64,000 nt of DNA from the NCBI RefSeq assembly GCF_021369635.1, contig NZ_JAJNBZ010000018.1, positions 41,952 through 105,951 on the forward strand, in the 5' to 3' direction. The DNA comes from Paenibacillus profundus (GTDB lineage: Bacteria > Bacillota > Bacilli > Paenibacillales > Paenibacillaceae). The position numbers were made by a program, and so were the translations under genes. Each line of letters starts with the position of its first letter. The first letter of the stretch is position 1. Below, in pieces: positions 44,249-52,370 of the stretch. The notes beneath the pieces were generated by a model. It was not told the origin of the DNA and did not search any database. It saw only the letters and a list, made by a program, of their open reading frames with translations.

Positions 44249-44475
44249 TACCATTAGAAAATACGCTGCCTTACGATCACATCATGGGAGATATTTATAT
44301 TTCAAGCTGCCCCTTCTGTCATAAAGATAATGTCTTGCTCCCATTGAAACCGCAAGAACTGCCGGATATTCGCGACGGCAAGAAACGGCTGCTCGTATTT
44401 CCATGCTGCCGGAACCGTATCGTCATCGTAGATGTGGATAGCGATTACTTGTTGGCTGACCGCCAGATTCGTTAA
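44245..44475 (+). CDS. small Cys-containing protein coupled to yycC
   Basis: 76 residues. A CPFC motif near residue 22 and a CC pair near residue 54 give four Cys in the arrangement of a zinc ribbon; the beta-rich context (NVLLPLKPQELP, KRLLVFPCCRNRIVIVDVD) fits that fold. The start overlaps the yycC stop, so translation is coupled and the two proteins may work together. I do not recognise a named family. A hairpin terminator follows. Confidence 0.7.
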   Translation: MIPLENTLPYDHIMGDIYISSCPFCHKDNVLLPLKPQELPDIRDGKKRLLVFPCCRNRIVIVDVDSDYLLADRQIR

Positions 44476-44496
44476 ACATGAAGTTTGATGAACTAC

Positions 44497-44568
44497 ACCC
44501 CTTATCGTAGACATTGGTAAAGCACCTTGGTGTAACAAGCCAACTGGAATGTGATAAGGGGATTTTTC
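44497..44568 (+). terminator. hairpin terminator after yycC operon
   Basis: CCCCTTATC and GATAAGGGG pair around about 50 bases that include a smaller CACCTTGGTGT hairpin, and are followed by ATTTTT. Confidence 0.7.
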
Positions 44569-44601
44569 TATACCTTTTTTCAAAAATGAAAGGTGATTAA
44601 T

Positions 44602-44970
44602 ATGAAAAAGAAAATTTTCACCATTTTATTTATTTTTTGTACCTTTCTGCTCCTGTTCGGATGCTCAGGCAATACGAAGTTTATGGGGAAGACGGAAAAT
44701 TGGGAAGTTACAATCATTCAACGAGGAAATTTGGAGCAGCTTCAATATGAAGTCAAGTATTTAGGAAATGAGCAATCGATTACAGATTTTAGTTATCAAT
44801 TCGAAAGCAAGACCCTGCATTCATCGGGCACCATGGGAGAACCTGCCCCAACCCCATTTAAACTCATCTCGAATACCCGAGTGATAGGTCAAAGAAAAAT
44901 AGAGGAACCTATTAAATTAACAATAAACTGGAACGGCAAGCAGGAGACGGGGGAATTAAAGTTATATTAG
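44602..44970 (+). CDS. putative lipoprotein of unknown function
   Basis: About 122 residues. The N terminus is a lipoprotein signal: MKKKIF, hydrophobic core TILFIFCTFLLLF and lipobox LFGC, followed by SGNTKF. The mature part is about 100 residues and beta-rich (WEVTIIQRGNLEQLQYEVKYL, then KLTINWNGKQETGELKL), like a small immunoglobulin-type or lipocalin-like sandwich. No named family recognised. ATG at 44602 has AAAGGTG six bases upstream. The gene is more AT-rich than its neighbours. Confidence 0.7.
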   Translation: MKKKIFTILFIFCTFLLLFGCSGNTKFMGKTENWEVTIIQRGNLEQLQYEVKYLGNEQSITDFSYQFESKTLHSSGTMGEPAPTPFKLISNTRVIGQRKIEEPIKLTINWNGKQETGELKLY

Positions 44971-45084
44971 CCGAACCAATAATCTTCCATAATTGACTGT
45001 ATTCGATGTTATTCATCTGACGGCACATCTCTCTTCACAGATATAAAGCAGGGATAAAGGCTTGTACGTCCACTTAGTCTCAAT

Positions 45085-45275
45085 CTCCATTGGATTTCGT
45101 ACAGTGAAATAGTGACATATCCCTCTGTACGGCAGGTTCCATTGGAATTCATCCAGTGTTTTGGCACTCTTTCAACAGCAACCGCTGAAACAAGCCAGAT
45201 CCATTGGATAAAATGCAGTCCAAGCGCCTTATAGCCCCGCAATCGCCACATCCTGCTGTATGTTTTCCAATGGAT
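45085..45275. repeat. array of 22-bp TCCATTGGA...CAGT repeats (array B, four units)
   Basis: Units lie at 45085-45106, 45137-45158 and 45199-45220 on the plus strand, and at 45254-45275 on the minus strand. Start-to-start spacings are 52, 62 and 55 bp. The consensus is shared with array A at 16989-17176, again with three plus-strand units and one minus-strand unit. It fills the intergenic region between a lipoprotein gene and the DUF2225 gene. Confidence 0.8.
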
Positions 45276-45301
45276 CTTACTCCTGAGCTCGACAACAATA
45301 A

Positions 45302-45339
45302 GCAAGCTGGCTCCCTAATAATTTCAGGAACCAGCTTGC
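45302..45339 (-). terminator. rho-independent terminator of DUF2225 gene
   Basis: GCAAGCTGGTTCC and GGAGCCAGCTTGC pair on the minus strand around about 12 bases and are followed by TTATTGTT. Confidence 0.85.
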
Positions 45340-45349
45340 CAGTTGAACA

Positions 45350-46069
45350 TTATTGTGTGAATCCCCCGCCGATGCTAACGACAGGCGGCGTATTCCCTTC
45401 CTCCGCCATCTGCTCCCGAATGGCGGCCCACTGCTCGCGTGCCGCGCGAATCATCGCCGCATCCATTATGCGCTTGTCGTGAATAATCCGGCCGAAGCAC
45501 TTTGCAGCTTCATTCAGATCACCCAGCCGGCGGTACAACTCACCGATAATATAGATGAGGCGGGCATCGTTCTGGTCACGCCATTCATGCTCGAATACAC
45601 TAATATACGAATCCAGGGCAAAACGCAGATAGCGCAGCTCGTTCTTCGTATCGTTCCGATAGCGATACAGCCATGCAATGTGATGCAGCAGACCGGCAAC
45701 GACGCGCTTGCTTTCTCCGATCGTCTGGGCGGTCAGCAAGGCGAGCTTATAAGTTTCCAACGCTTGTTCCCATGTACGCTCGCCTGCGTATTCCCGCGAT
45801 TTCCATTGGGAAGCTACAACTTCTTCAAAATCTTTCCGATGGGTAGGAAGCCATTGCTTCAGTGAATTCTCTGTCGAGGCGCAGCCGCATTCTGGACAGA
45901 CTCGCACGACGTAAAAGTCGGGATTCACTTTATCCTCACCGAAATGCGGACAAAAATCACTGTCGATATGAATCGGCTTTTTAAAACGCGACCTTACGCG
46001 TGACGATTGGAATGTGTTCTTGCAATATGGACATTCGACTTGTAATAGGTAAAGTGGTTCAACCTCCAT
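45350..46069 (-). CDS. DUF2225-family protein
   Basis: About 239 residues. Two zinc-ribbon-like Cys pairs lie near the N terminus (ECPYCKNTF and RVCPECGCAS), followed by helical repeats (EQALETYKLALLTAQTIGES and NELRYLRFALDSYISVFEH) resembling TPRs. This is the standard layout of DUF2225 in Bacillota; function unknown. ATG at 46069 has AAGGGA seven bases upstream. It ends at a strong terminator after the repeat array. Confidence 0.85.
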   Translation of the reverse strand: MEVEPLYLLQVECPYCKNTFQSSRVRSRFKKPIHIDSDFCPHFGEDKVNPDFYVVRVCPECGCASTENSLKQWLPTHRKDFEEVVASQWKSREYAGERTWEQALETYKLALLTAQTIGESKRVVAGLLHHIAWLYRYRNDTKNELRYLRFALDSYISVFEHEWRDQNDARLIYIIGELYRRLGDLNEAAKCFGRIIHDKRIMDAAMIRAAREQWAAIREQMAEEGNTPPVVSIGGGFTQ

Positions 46070-46149
46070 TAAAGTGTCCCTTCCTTCTTGCTGATTAATA
46101 TGTAAGTGATGAGGGAACTTTACCACATTATCGGAACTTATGCTGTGAA

Positions 46150-46530
46150 CTAATTGGTGTTAATGAAATGATAAGCAGGTCCCGACAAGCGTTCCAACAC
46201 CATGTCTCGCAGCGCAGGCTCCAAGCCGATCTCTATCAACGCCTCACGCATGCACCCTAACCACGCATCTGCACGTTCGCGGGTAATCGGGAACGGCATG
46301 TGACGCGCCCGCATCATCGGATGTCCGTATTCATCGGAAAAGAGTGACGGTCCCCCGAAAAATTGTGTCAGGAACATGAACTGCTTCTCCATGACGGGCA
46401 TAATATCTTCCGGAAACAGCGGACCGATTAGAGGATCAGCTTGCACGTTCGGATAAAATGCCTCTACTATTCGTCGAACAGTCGCTTCCCCCCCGATCGC
46501 TTCATATATCGTCTGTTTATATCTTTCCAT
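46150..46530 (-). CDS. group II truncated hemoglobin (YjbI-like)
   Basis: About 126 residues. ETYLYEAIGG-type start (TIYEAIGGEATVRRIVEAFY), the proximal His region in HPMMRARHMPFPITRERADAWL, and PLFPEDI match 2-on-2 globins of the trHbO group. It binds heme and O2 or peroxide in the cytoplasm. The ATG at 46530 has AGGAG five bases upstream; the GTG two codons earlier lacks one. It lies upstream of the DUF2225 gene on the same strand, with about 80 bases between them. Confidence 0.88.
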   Translation of the reverse strand: MERYKQTIYEAIGGEATVRRIVEAFYPNVQADPLIGPLFPEDIMPVMEKQFMFLTQFFGGPSLFSDEYGHPMMRARHMPFPITRERADAWLGCMREALIEIGLEPALRDMVLERLSGPAYHFINTN

Positions 46531-46689
46531 ACGCACTCCTGTCTTTTGGCATAAGAAGGGATAACACTTCGGACTCCCCTCCTTCAGCCCTATAATAATT
46601 AGTAGTCTCTGCTCATCACTTTATTATAAAAGCACTACGTTTTCAATTCATTTACGCTAATGCTCACCGCCACAAGGGTATAATTGCAC

Positions 46690-46716
46690 AAAAAAACGCT
46701 GAATAGTGATCAGCGC
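46690..46716 (-). terminator. rho-independent terminator after a 30-codon gene
   Basis: GGCGCTGA and TCAGCG pair around TCACTAT on the minus strand and are followed by a run of seven T. It lies 16 bases after the stop of the short frame at 46732. Confidence 0.75.
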
Positions 46717-46731
46717 CGTGACGTAATTGAA

Positions 46732-46824
46732 TTATCTTTCCCAATCCTCTTCCTGCGGTCCCATTAACGACTCTCGAATGACATAGACGAAAGCGCAAAC
46801 AAGGATGCCAGCGATTATACTCAT
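46732..46824 (-). CDS. tiny membrane peptide (30 aa), unknown
   Basis: A frame of 30 codons starting with ATG at 46824 has AGGGGTG six bases upstream (another ATG two codons before lies on that box). The product MSIIAGILVCAFVYVIRESL has one membrane helix, then an acidic tail GPQEEDWER. A terminator directly follows the stop. Ribosome binding site plus terminator make this a likely gene despite its size. It resembles the small subunits or accessory peptides of respiratory complexes in design, but no family can be named. Confidence 0.5.
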   Translation of the reverse strand: MSIIAGILVCAFVYVIRESLMGPQEEDWER

Positions 46825-46910
46825 CCTCATCACCCCTAACGAACTTCTACGCGTTTCATCGTTCTTTATATTTATTTTATCACAATGGTACCCAAAAATA
46901 TACGTCCTTC

Positions 46911-46924
46911 TGCAAGCGTTTACT
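46911..46924. promoter_or_regulatory. possible catabolite-responsive element (cre)
   Basis: TGCAAGCGTTTACT matches the CcpA consensus TGWAANCGNTNWCA at 12 of 14 positions. It lies about 87 bases upstream of the 30-codon gene and about 125 bases upstream of ylbJ. One site of this length can occur by chance. Confidence 0.3.
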
Positions 46925-47049
46925 TTACATTTTGATTACAAAATCAGACTGTAGATACTTCAGCAGCTGCTTGGTGTGGCATGTTTGCCTTTATGTCATC
47001 ATATGTTTGAATGGAGTATTCGTGCAGGCCCCGTGAAAGGAGAGTGCCC

Positions 47050-48312
47050 ATGAAACGCAGGACAAGCCGTTCTTATTTGGCACCACTGCTTATCGCAGGT
47101 GTATGTGGCCTATTTCTTATCCTAATGGCAGCGCATCCCTCTACTGTCTTGGACGCAGCCACACGTGGCCTATCCATTTGGTGGGACGTGCTGTTTCCTT
47201 CACTATTGCCTTTTTTTATTATTTCCGAAGCGCTGCTAGGCTTTGGCATTGTGCACTTTATCGGGACGCTGCTTGATCCCGTCATGCGCCCTTTGTTCCG
47301 CATCCCCGGCATCGGGGGCTTCGTAGTCGCGATGGGCTATGCTTCCGGATACCCGGTAGGTGCCAAGCTGACGACACGGCTGCGCATACAAAATTTAATT
47401 ACACGCGAAGAAGGCGAGCGACTCGTTGCATTCACAACCTCGTCCGATCCGATCTTTCTCATTGGGGCTGTGGCGGTCAGCTTCTTCGGAAATGCTGGCC
47501 TCGCCTTAACACTAGCACTCGCCCATTATGGCTCTGGGCTTCTCGTCGGAATTGTGATGCGATTCTACGCACCGCATGCACCACTTACCCCAATGGACAA
47601 CACTTCTCCTGCAAAAGGGGTTGGTAATATCAAGGGAACTTTCATTTTCCGGAGAGCTTTTCATGCCATGCATGAAGCAAGGAAGCAGGATGGCAGACCG
47701 TTAGGAACCCTGCTCAAAGAAGCAGTCGATTCCTCACTTAAGCTGATGATCGTTGTCGGTGGACTTGTCGTCTTCTTTTCCGTTGTCATGGATTTGCTCG
47801 CCGTCATTGGAATTATGCCATTCTGGGAACATCTGCTTCAGCTCCTGCTGCAAACCTTTCACTTATCTCCGGATCTGGCTCCCGCTTTCACGGGAGGTTT
47901 ATTTGAAGTCACCTTAGGTGCAAAGAGCGCAGGCGCAGCCGTCTCTGCCGGAACCCATGCACAGGTGGTGGCAGCCGCTTGGGTGCTGTCTTGGGCCGGA
48001 CTATCGGTCCATGCTCAAATCGCGAGTATAATGAACCAAAGCGATTTAAGGTATATGCCATTTCTGTTCGCCAGGCTTGTCCATAGTGTGGGGGCTGCTG
48101 TGGCCGCGTATTGGTTATATCCGCTCCTCATGCGATTGGAACCGCAGCTCTCCACCTGGCTTCCATATCAAGGGCACTCGGCTGCATGGATGTCTCCTTG
48201 GGAGACCGCTTGGAGTTCAATGAGAGTCGGTCTTGTGCTGGCAGCGCTCTTCTTCATCTTGATGTGTCTTATCTCCTTCTTGATCGAGACGATGCGCTTG
48301 AATCGCAGATAA
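47050..48312 (+). CDS. ylbJ: sporulation integral membrane protein YlbJ
   Basis: About 420 residues with about eight to ten membrane helices. The pattern GLSIWWDVLFPSLLPFFIISE, RIPGIGGFVVAMGYASGYPV and FTTSSDPIFLIGAVAVSFFG is characteristic of YlbJ, a mother-cell protein needed for spore cortex formation and resistance in Bacillus. A charged loop of about 50 residues lies near residue 190. ATG at 47050 has GGAGAG upstream; a longer frame to 47011 is not supported. Downstream the NAD kinase gene follows in the same direction. Confidence 0.85.
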   Translation: MKRRTSRSYLAPLLIAGVCGLFLILMAAHPSTVLDAATRGLSIWWDVLFPSLLPFFIISEALLGFGIVHFIGTLLDPVMRPLFRIPGIGGFVVAMGYASGYPVGAKLTTRLRIQNLITREEGERLVAFTTSSDPIFLIGAVAVSFFGNAGLALTLALAHYGSGLLVGIVMRFYAPHAPLTPMDNTSPAKGVGNIKGTFIFRRAFHAMHEARKQDGRPLGTLLKEAVDSSLKLMIVVGGLVVFFSVVMDLLAVIGIMPFWEHLLQLLLQTFHLSPDLAPAFTGGLFEVTLGAKSAGAAVSAGTHAQVVAAAWVLSWAGLSVHAQIASIMNQSDLRYMPFLFARLVHSVGAAVAAYWLYPLLMRLEPQLSTWLPYQGHSAAWMSPWETAWSSMRVGLVLAALFFILMCLISFLIETMRLNRR

Positions 48313-48441
48313 CTTCCATCGCTATCGTCACTTTACCCGAAATGGCGATTGTATTCCTCATGCGGAACGTATAATATGGAGTTGATGTGTTCTATAACAC
48401 GGTTATACATTACATTACCGCATAACAAAGGAGTCAGCGCC

Positions 48442-49275
48442 TTGAAATACGCAGTATTAAACCGAGGAGACGACATCTCTGTCTCTTTGACCGAGACGTT
48501 TCACCGTTTAGCTAACGGCCAAGGTCTCATTTGTGATGATGAGGAGCCTGAGATTGTTCTATCGATCGGCGGTGACGGAACGATGCTCCAAGCCTTTCAC
48601 CGCTATGTTGGACAACTTGATCGAATCGCATTCGTCGGCATTCATACCGGTCATCTTGGCTTCTACGCTGATTGGAAGCCGAATGAAATCGAACTGCTCG
48701 TTCAGTTGATGGCCGAGAACCGTTCGAAGGACCAGATTTATCCGCGTATCGTCAAGTATCCGCTCATTGAGCTGCAATTGGATGGCGAAGATACCGGCAA
48801 GAGAACATACATTGCCTTAAATGAATTTACATTGAAGGGCGTCGAGAACACGCTCGTCGCTCAAATCGATATTAATGACGAACTATTTGAGATGTTCCGC
48901 GGAGATGGGATATGCGTATCCACCCCGTCCGGCAGCACGGCCTATAACAAGAGCCTTGGCGGGGCTATGGTGCACCCCTCCATCCCGTCCATTCAGCTTG
49001 CCGAGATAGCATCCATCAACAACCGCGTGTTCCGCACACTCGGATCGTCGCTTATTTTGCCTAAGCATCACCATTTCGACATTCATCCACGCAAGAAGCA
49101 GAAGCTGTTGTTGACGGTCGATCATGTGAACATCCCAATTGATCACTTTCGCTCGATTCGCTGCCGGGTTGCTGATCAGACCGTTACATTCATTCGCTAC
49201 CGGCCGTTTCCGTTCTGGAATCGCGTGCGCGAGGCGTTTCTCGGCTATGATGAGCACGGACACTACAATGTATAA
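48442..49275 (+). CDS. NAD kinase
   Basis: About 277 residues. SIGGDGTMLQAF is the GGDGT motif of ATP-NAD kinases, NEFTLKG the NE motif, and STPSGSTAYNKSLGG the glycine-rich NAD site. The enzyme phosphorylates NAD to NADP in the cytoplasm. The start is TTG at 48442, with AAAGGAG eight bases upstream. Bacillus has two such enzymes (NadF/PpnK type); this smaller one fits PpnKB (YtdI)-like or PpnKA. It ends at a strong terminator. Confidence 0.9.
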   Translation: MKYAVLNRGDDISVSLTETFHRLANGQGLICDDEEPEIVLSIGGDGTMLQAFHRYVGQLDRIAFVGIHTGHLGFYADWKPNEIELLVQLMAENRSKDQIYPRIVKYPLIELQLDGEDTGKRTYIALNEFTLKGVENTLVAQIDINDELFEMFRGDGICVSTPSGSTAYNKSLGGAMVHPSIPSIQLAEIASINNRVFRTLGSSLILPKHHHFDIHPRKKQKLLLTVDHVNIPIDHFRSIRCRVADQTVTFIRYRPFPFWNRVREAFLGYDEHGHYNV

Positions 49276-49285
49276 TTTGCATACG

Positions 49286-49326
49286 AAAAAAGGTGCGACC
49301 TTATCAAAGGACGCACCTTTTTTTTG
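49286..49326 (+). terminator. rho-independent terminator of NAD kinase gene
   Basis: AAAAGGTGCG and CGCACCTTTT pair around about 14 bases and are followed by a run of at least eight T. Confidence 0.85.
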
Positions 49327-49374
49327 CAAGCTGAAGCTGTACCCGCTTCAGATGTAGGGCATTCTAATTCATTG

Positions 49375-49415
49375 AAAACAAGCCTTATCCAAATTTCCGC
49401 TCGGCAAGGCTTGTT
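49375..49415 (-). terminator. rho-independent terminator of yutD
   Basis: ACAAGCCTTG and AAGGCTTGT pair on the minus strand around about 16 bases and are followed by TTTC, shortly after the yutD stop. Confidence 0.75.
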
Positions 49416-49425
49416 GATGAATGGG

Positions 49426-50013
49426 TTATGAACGAACTTCCTTCGCTTCACGCGGCTCTTTCGACTCCGCTGAGCTGCGCTGTTGTGCGTGCGCATTCGG
49501 CGCTGCAGAGCCCTTACCGCTATGCTTGTGGCGATTGCGATGCTGACGCGGTTTGCGCTCCGACGAGGCTGGTTTTGGAGTCTGCTCGGCTGAAGTTTCG
49601 TTGGCGGCCGTCTTCGGCTGCAATGATATGCCTTGCTTCGCTTGCGGCGCCGCTTCTTCACCGGTATCTTCCAATGCAGCTGCGCCTTCCTGCTCCGCTT
49701 CATCCCCTTGGTCAGTACCCGAACGCAAGCGCGCATCTTTGTTGCTGACCTTCTCAAGAATGAAGTAAGCACAGCCGAAGTTGCAATATTCATTAATATA
49801 ATCCATCATGCTGGATACGCCCGATTCTTTAGTGGACTTCGGATGATTGTCCCTAAAGAAGCCTTTTAAGCGAAGCTGACTGTAACCCCAATCGCCCAGT
49901 ATGTAATCATACCGTTCCAACACTTCGCTATACCGGCTTCGGAACGCCTCCGGATTCCATGCATCTTTGTGTTCTTGAATTACTTCGTACGTTCTGCCTC
50001 CAACTTGAATCAC
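49426..50013 (-). CDS. yutD: YutD-family protein with extended disordered tail
   Basis: About 195 residues. The first 95 match YutD (DUF1027): YEVIQEHKDAWNPEAFRSRY, YDYILGDWGYSQLRLKGFF and YINEYCNFGCAYFILEK. The remaining 100 residues form a low-complexity tail rich in Glu, Ala, Gln, Lys and His, not present in short YutD proteins. GTG at 50013 has GGGGGA nine bases upstream and gives the usual N terminus. It lies next to lipA, as in Bacillus. Function unknown. Confidence 0.85.
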   Translation of the reverse strand: MIQVGGRTYEVIQEHKDAWNPEAFRSRYSEVLERYDYILGDWGYSQLRLKGFFRDNHPKSTKESGVSSMMDYINEYCNFGCAYFILEKVSNKDARLRSGTDQGDEAEQEGAAALEDTGEEAAPQAKQGISLQPKTAANETSAEQTPKPASSERKPRQHRNRHKHSGKGSAAPNAHAQQRSSAESKEPREAKEVRS

Positions 50014-50114
50014 GTCCGTGATTCCCCCTTCCCCGTCGATGACAGGCTCAAGCACGAACGGATGAGCGCGCTGCCTCTTGACCCCGGGTCCACATGCCGC
50101 GGCTTGCGATATGC

Positions 50115-51002
50115 CTAGGCTTGGGATAAAGCCATCGTCTGATGAGCAGATTTCACTTGTTCATGCGCATGGTAGGAGCTGCGTACAAGCGGTCCTGATT
50201 CGACATGGCTGAATCCGCGCTTCAATCCTTCGTCCTTCAACTCTGCAAATTGCTCCGGACGATAATATTTTTCAACATTCAAATGTTTCTTAGTCGGCTG
50301 CAAATATTGTCCAATCGTCAAAATATTACAATCTACGGCACGCAAATCGTCCATCGTCTGCAATATTTCATCCCACTCTTCACCAACACCAAGCATAATG
50401 CTTGATTTTGTTGGAATTTGCGGCTGCATCGCCTTCGCTTGCTTCAGCAATTCTAGAGTGCGCTCGTACTTCGCCTTGGCCCGCACACGATCTGACATCC
50501 GTTCTACTGTTTCCACATTGTGGTTCAAAATATCTGGTTTGGCGTCCATCACGATACGGAGCGCATCCCAATTTCCCATGAAGTCGGGGATAAGCACTTC
50601 TACACTGCACAATGGCATCCGGCGGCGAACCGCGCGAATCGTCTCCGCAAAGATAGAAGCTCCTCCGTCTTGCAGATCATCTCTGGCGACGGAAGTAACG
50701 ACGCAATGCCGTAAGCCCATGCGTTCAGCGGCTTCAGCCACACGTTCTGGCTCTTGCAAGTCCAATTCAGTCGGCATACCAGTATTCACTGCACAGAAGC
50801 GACAAGCACGCGTACAAATATCACCCAAAATCATGAACGTTGCCGTGCGATTAGCCCAGCACTCGTATATGTTCGGACAACGCGCCTCCTCACATACCGT
50901 ATGCAGCGTCTTGGAGCGCATCATATCTTTAATCTCGGTGTAATTCTCTCCCGTGGTCAGTTTGATGCGTATCCAGTCTGGTTTCTGCTCTATCGTTTTC
51001 AT
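50115..51002 (-). CDS. lipA: lipoyl synthase
   Basis: About 295 residues. [12 protein letters not shown] gives the auxiliary [4Fe-4S] cluster (CxxxxCxxxxxC) and CTRACRFC the radical-SAM CxxxCxxC motif. [19 protein letters not shown] is highly conserved in LipA, and the C terminus has [14 protein letters not shown]. It inserts two sulfur atoms into octanoyl groups on lipoyl domains. ATG at 51002 with AGAAGG-type upstream. The position beside yutD and the LytH-like/YunB genes repeats the Bacillus gene order. Confidence 0.97.
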   Translation of the reverse strand: MKTIEQKPDWIRIKLTTGENYTEIKDMMRSKTLHTVCEEARCPNIYECWANRTATFMILGDICTRACRFCAVNTGMPTELDLQEPERVAEAAERMGLRHCVVTSVARDDLQDGGASIFAETIRAVRRRMPLCSVEVLIPDFMGNWDALRIVMDAKPDILNHNVETVERMSDRVRAKAKYERTLELLKQAKAMQPQIPTKSSIMLGVGEEWDEILQTMDDLRAVDCNILTIGQYLQPTKKHLNVEKYYRPEQFAELKDEGLKRGFSHVESGPLVRSSYHAHEQVKSAHQTMALSQA

Positions 51003-51174
51003 GAAGTGTACCCTTCCTTCTCTGTTCGCTTAACCTTGACCTAATTCAGTATTATACCATGAACCCTCAAAAATCCATACCTGCGTGTCCATCGCCTTGG
51101 ATAAAAAGGCTATCAACGCACATTCTAACATTAAATCATTCCTTTCGGATATGGAAGAAGGAGGAAAATGTCGT

Positions 51175-52293
51175 ATGAGACAAGTTGCATCTGTATTGCT
51201 TGCAAGTCTTGCCTTATCGATTTGCTTTAGCTCACCGCTTGGCGCATCGCCAGCGCATTCCTTGGGCCGTAACGAAATGTCGGTGCGCACCTTTGCAGAT
51301 GAGTTGCCTGCAACAGCCGATTCAGGTGGCGAGGTATGGAGGGAACGACGAGACTTATATGAAAAAATGAGCGTGGTCACCGGTATACCCTGGTATCGTC
51401 TGGCGGCTATCGATCAATACGAACGAACATTGACGAAGGCCAATCAAAAAAAACGAGAGCATCCAAAACGGTTAACCGGCGTTTTCGTCGAGCCCCCGAA
51501 ATGGGTAGGCCTCATGAACCCGGATATTGAAGATCAAAATCCGAAATCGATCTCATTGTTCAAAGGGGTTGGGCGCGACGGTTCAGGAGATGAACGTGCC
51601 GATGCTAACAACGATACCGACCTGCTGTACAGTGTCGCTTCATTAATTGGGTCTTACGGGCCGCACGAGGACGACTTCGGCAGGGGTTTATGGAATTATT
51701 ATTCCAATCCCAGAGCAGTGCAGCGGGTGAAACAATTCGCACGCATCTATGAACATTTTGACCAACTGCAGCTGTTCGAACACGCTTTCCCGCTGCCAGT
51801 AAAGTCCACCTATTCATACCGCAGCACTTGGGGCATGGGACGGCATTACGGCGGATTCAGAATTCACGAAGGCACCGATATATTTGCTGGTTATGGAGTG
51901 CCCGTGCGCAGCACCTGCTACGGCATTGTTGAGGTGAAAGGCTGGAACCGTTACGGCGGTTGGCGAATTGGAATCCGCGATTTGAACAACCTGTATCACT
52001 ACTACGCCCACCTATCCGGCTATGAGAAGAATATTAAAATCGGTGATATTGTCACTCCAGGGCAAACGATCGGGTGGGTCGGAAGCTCAGGGTATGGCAA
52101 GCCGGGGACATCAGGCAAGTTCCCGCCGCATTTGCATTATGGCGTCTACCGAGATCGGGGGCTGGTGGAATACGCGTTCGATCCGTACCCGCTGCTGCAT
52201 CAATGGGAGCAAGCGGACAAGCGAAAGCTGAAACAGCCGAAAAAAGTGAAGCAAGATTCTACTGCTAAACCTGCAAAAGAGATAAAAAAGTAG
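51175..52293 (+). CDS. LytH/YunA-like M23 cell-wall endopeptidase
   Basis: About 372 residues. A signal peptide (ASVLLASLALSICF, cleavage near SPLGA) precedes a region of about 150 residues of unknown fold. A LytM/M23 domain follows, with HEGTD (HxxxD, first zinc ligands) and PPHLHYGVY (HxH). The C-terminal tail is Lys-rich. In Bacillus, LytH is a mother-cell peptidase that trims cross-links in the spore cortex; the same place between lipA and yunB supports that assignment here. ATG at 51175 with GGAGG ten bases upstream. Confidence 0.8.
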   Translation: MRQVASVLLASLALSICFSSPLGASPAHSLGRNEMSVRTFADELPATADSGGEVWRERRDLYEKMSVVTGIPWYRLAAIDQYERTLTKANQKKREHPKRLTGVFVEPPKWVGLMNPDIEDQNPKSISLFKGVGRDGSGDERADANNDTDLLYSVASLIGSYGPHEDDFGRGLWNYYSNPRAVQRVKQFARIYEHFDQLQLFEHAFPLPVKSTYSYRSTWGMGRHYGGFRIHEGTDIFAGYGVPVRSTCYGIVEVKGWNRYGGWRIGIRDLNNLYHYYAHLSGYEKNIKIGDIVTPGQTIGWVGSSGYGKPGTSGKFPPHLHYGVYRDRGLVEYAFDPYPLLHQWEQADKRKLKQPKKVKQDSTAKPAKEIKK

Positions 52294-52370
52294 TGCCGCA
52301 TGCAGCCATAAATGCGCTGGCGCACGAGAATTGAAACGAAAGAAGCGGCCTCTGGGCTGCTTCCTTCACT

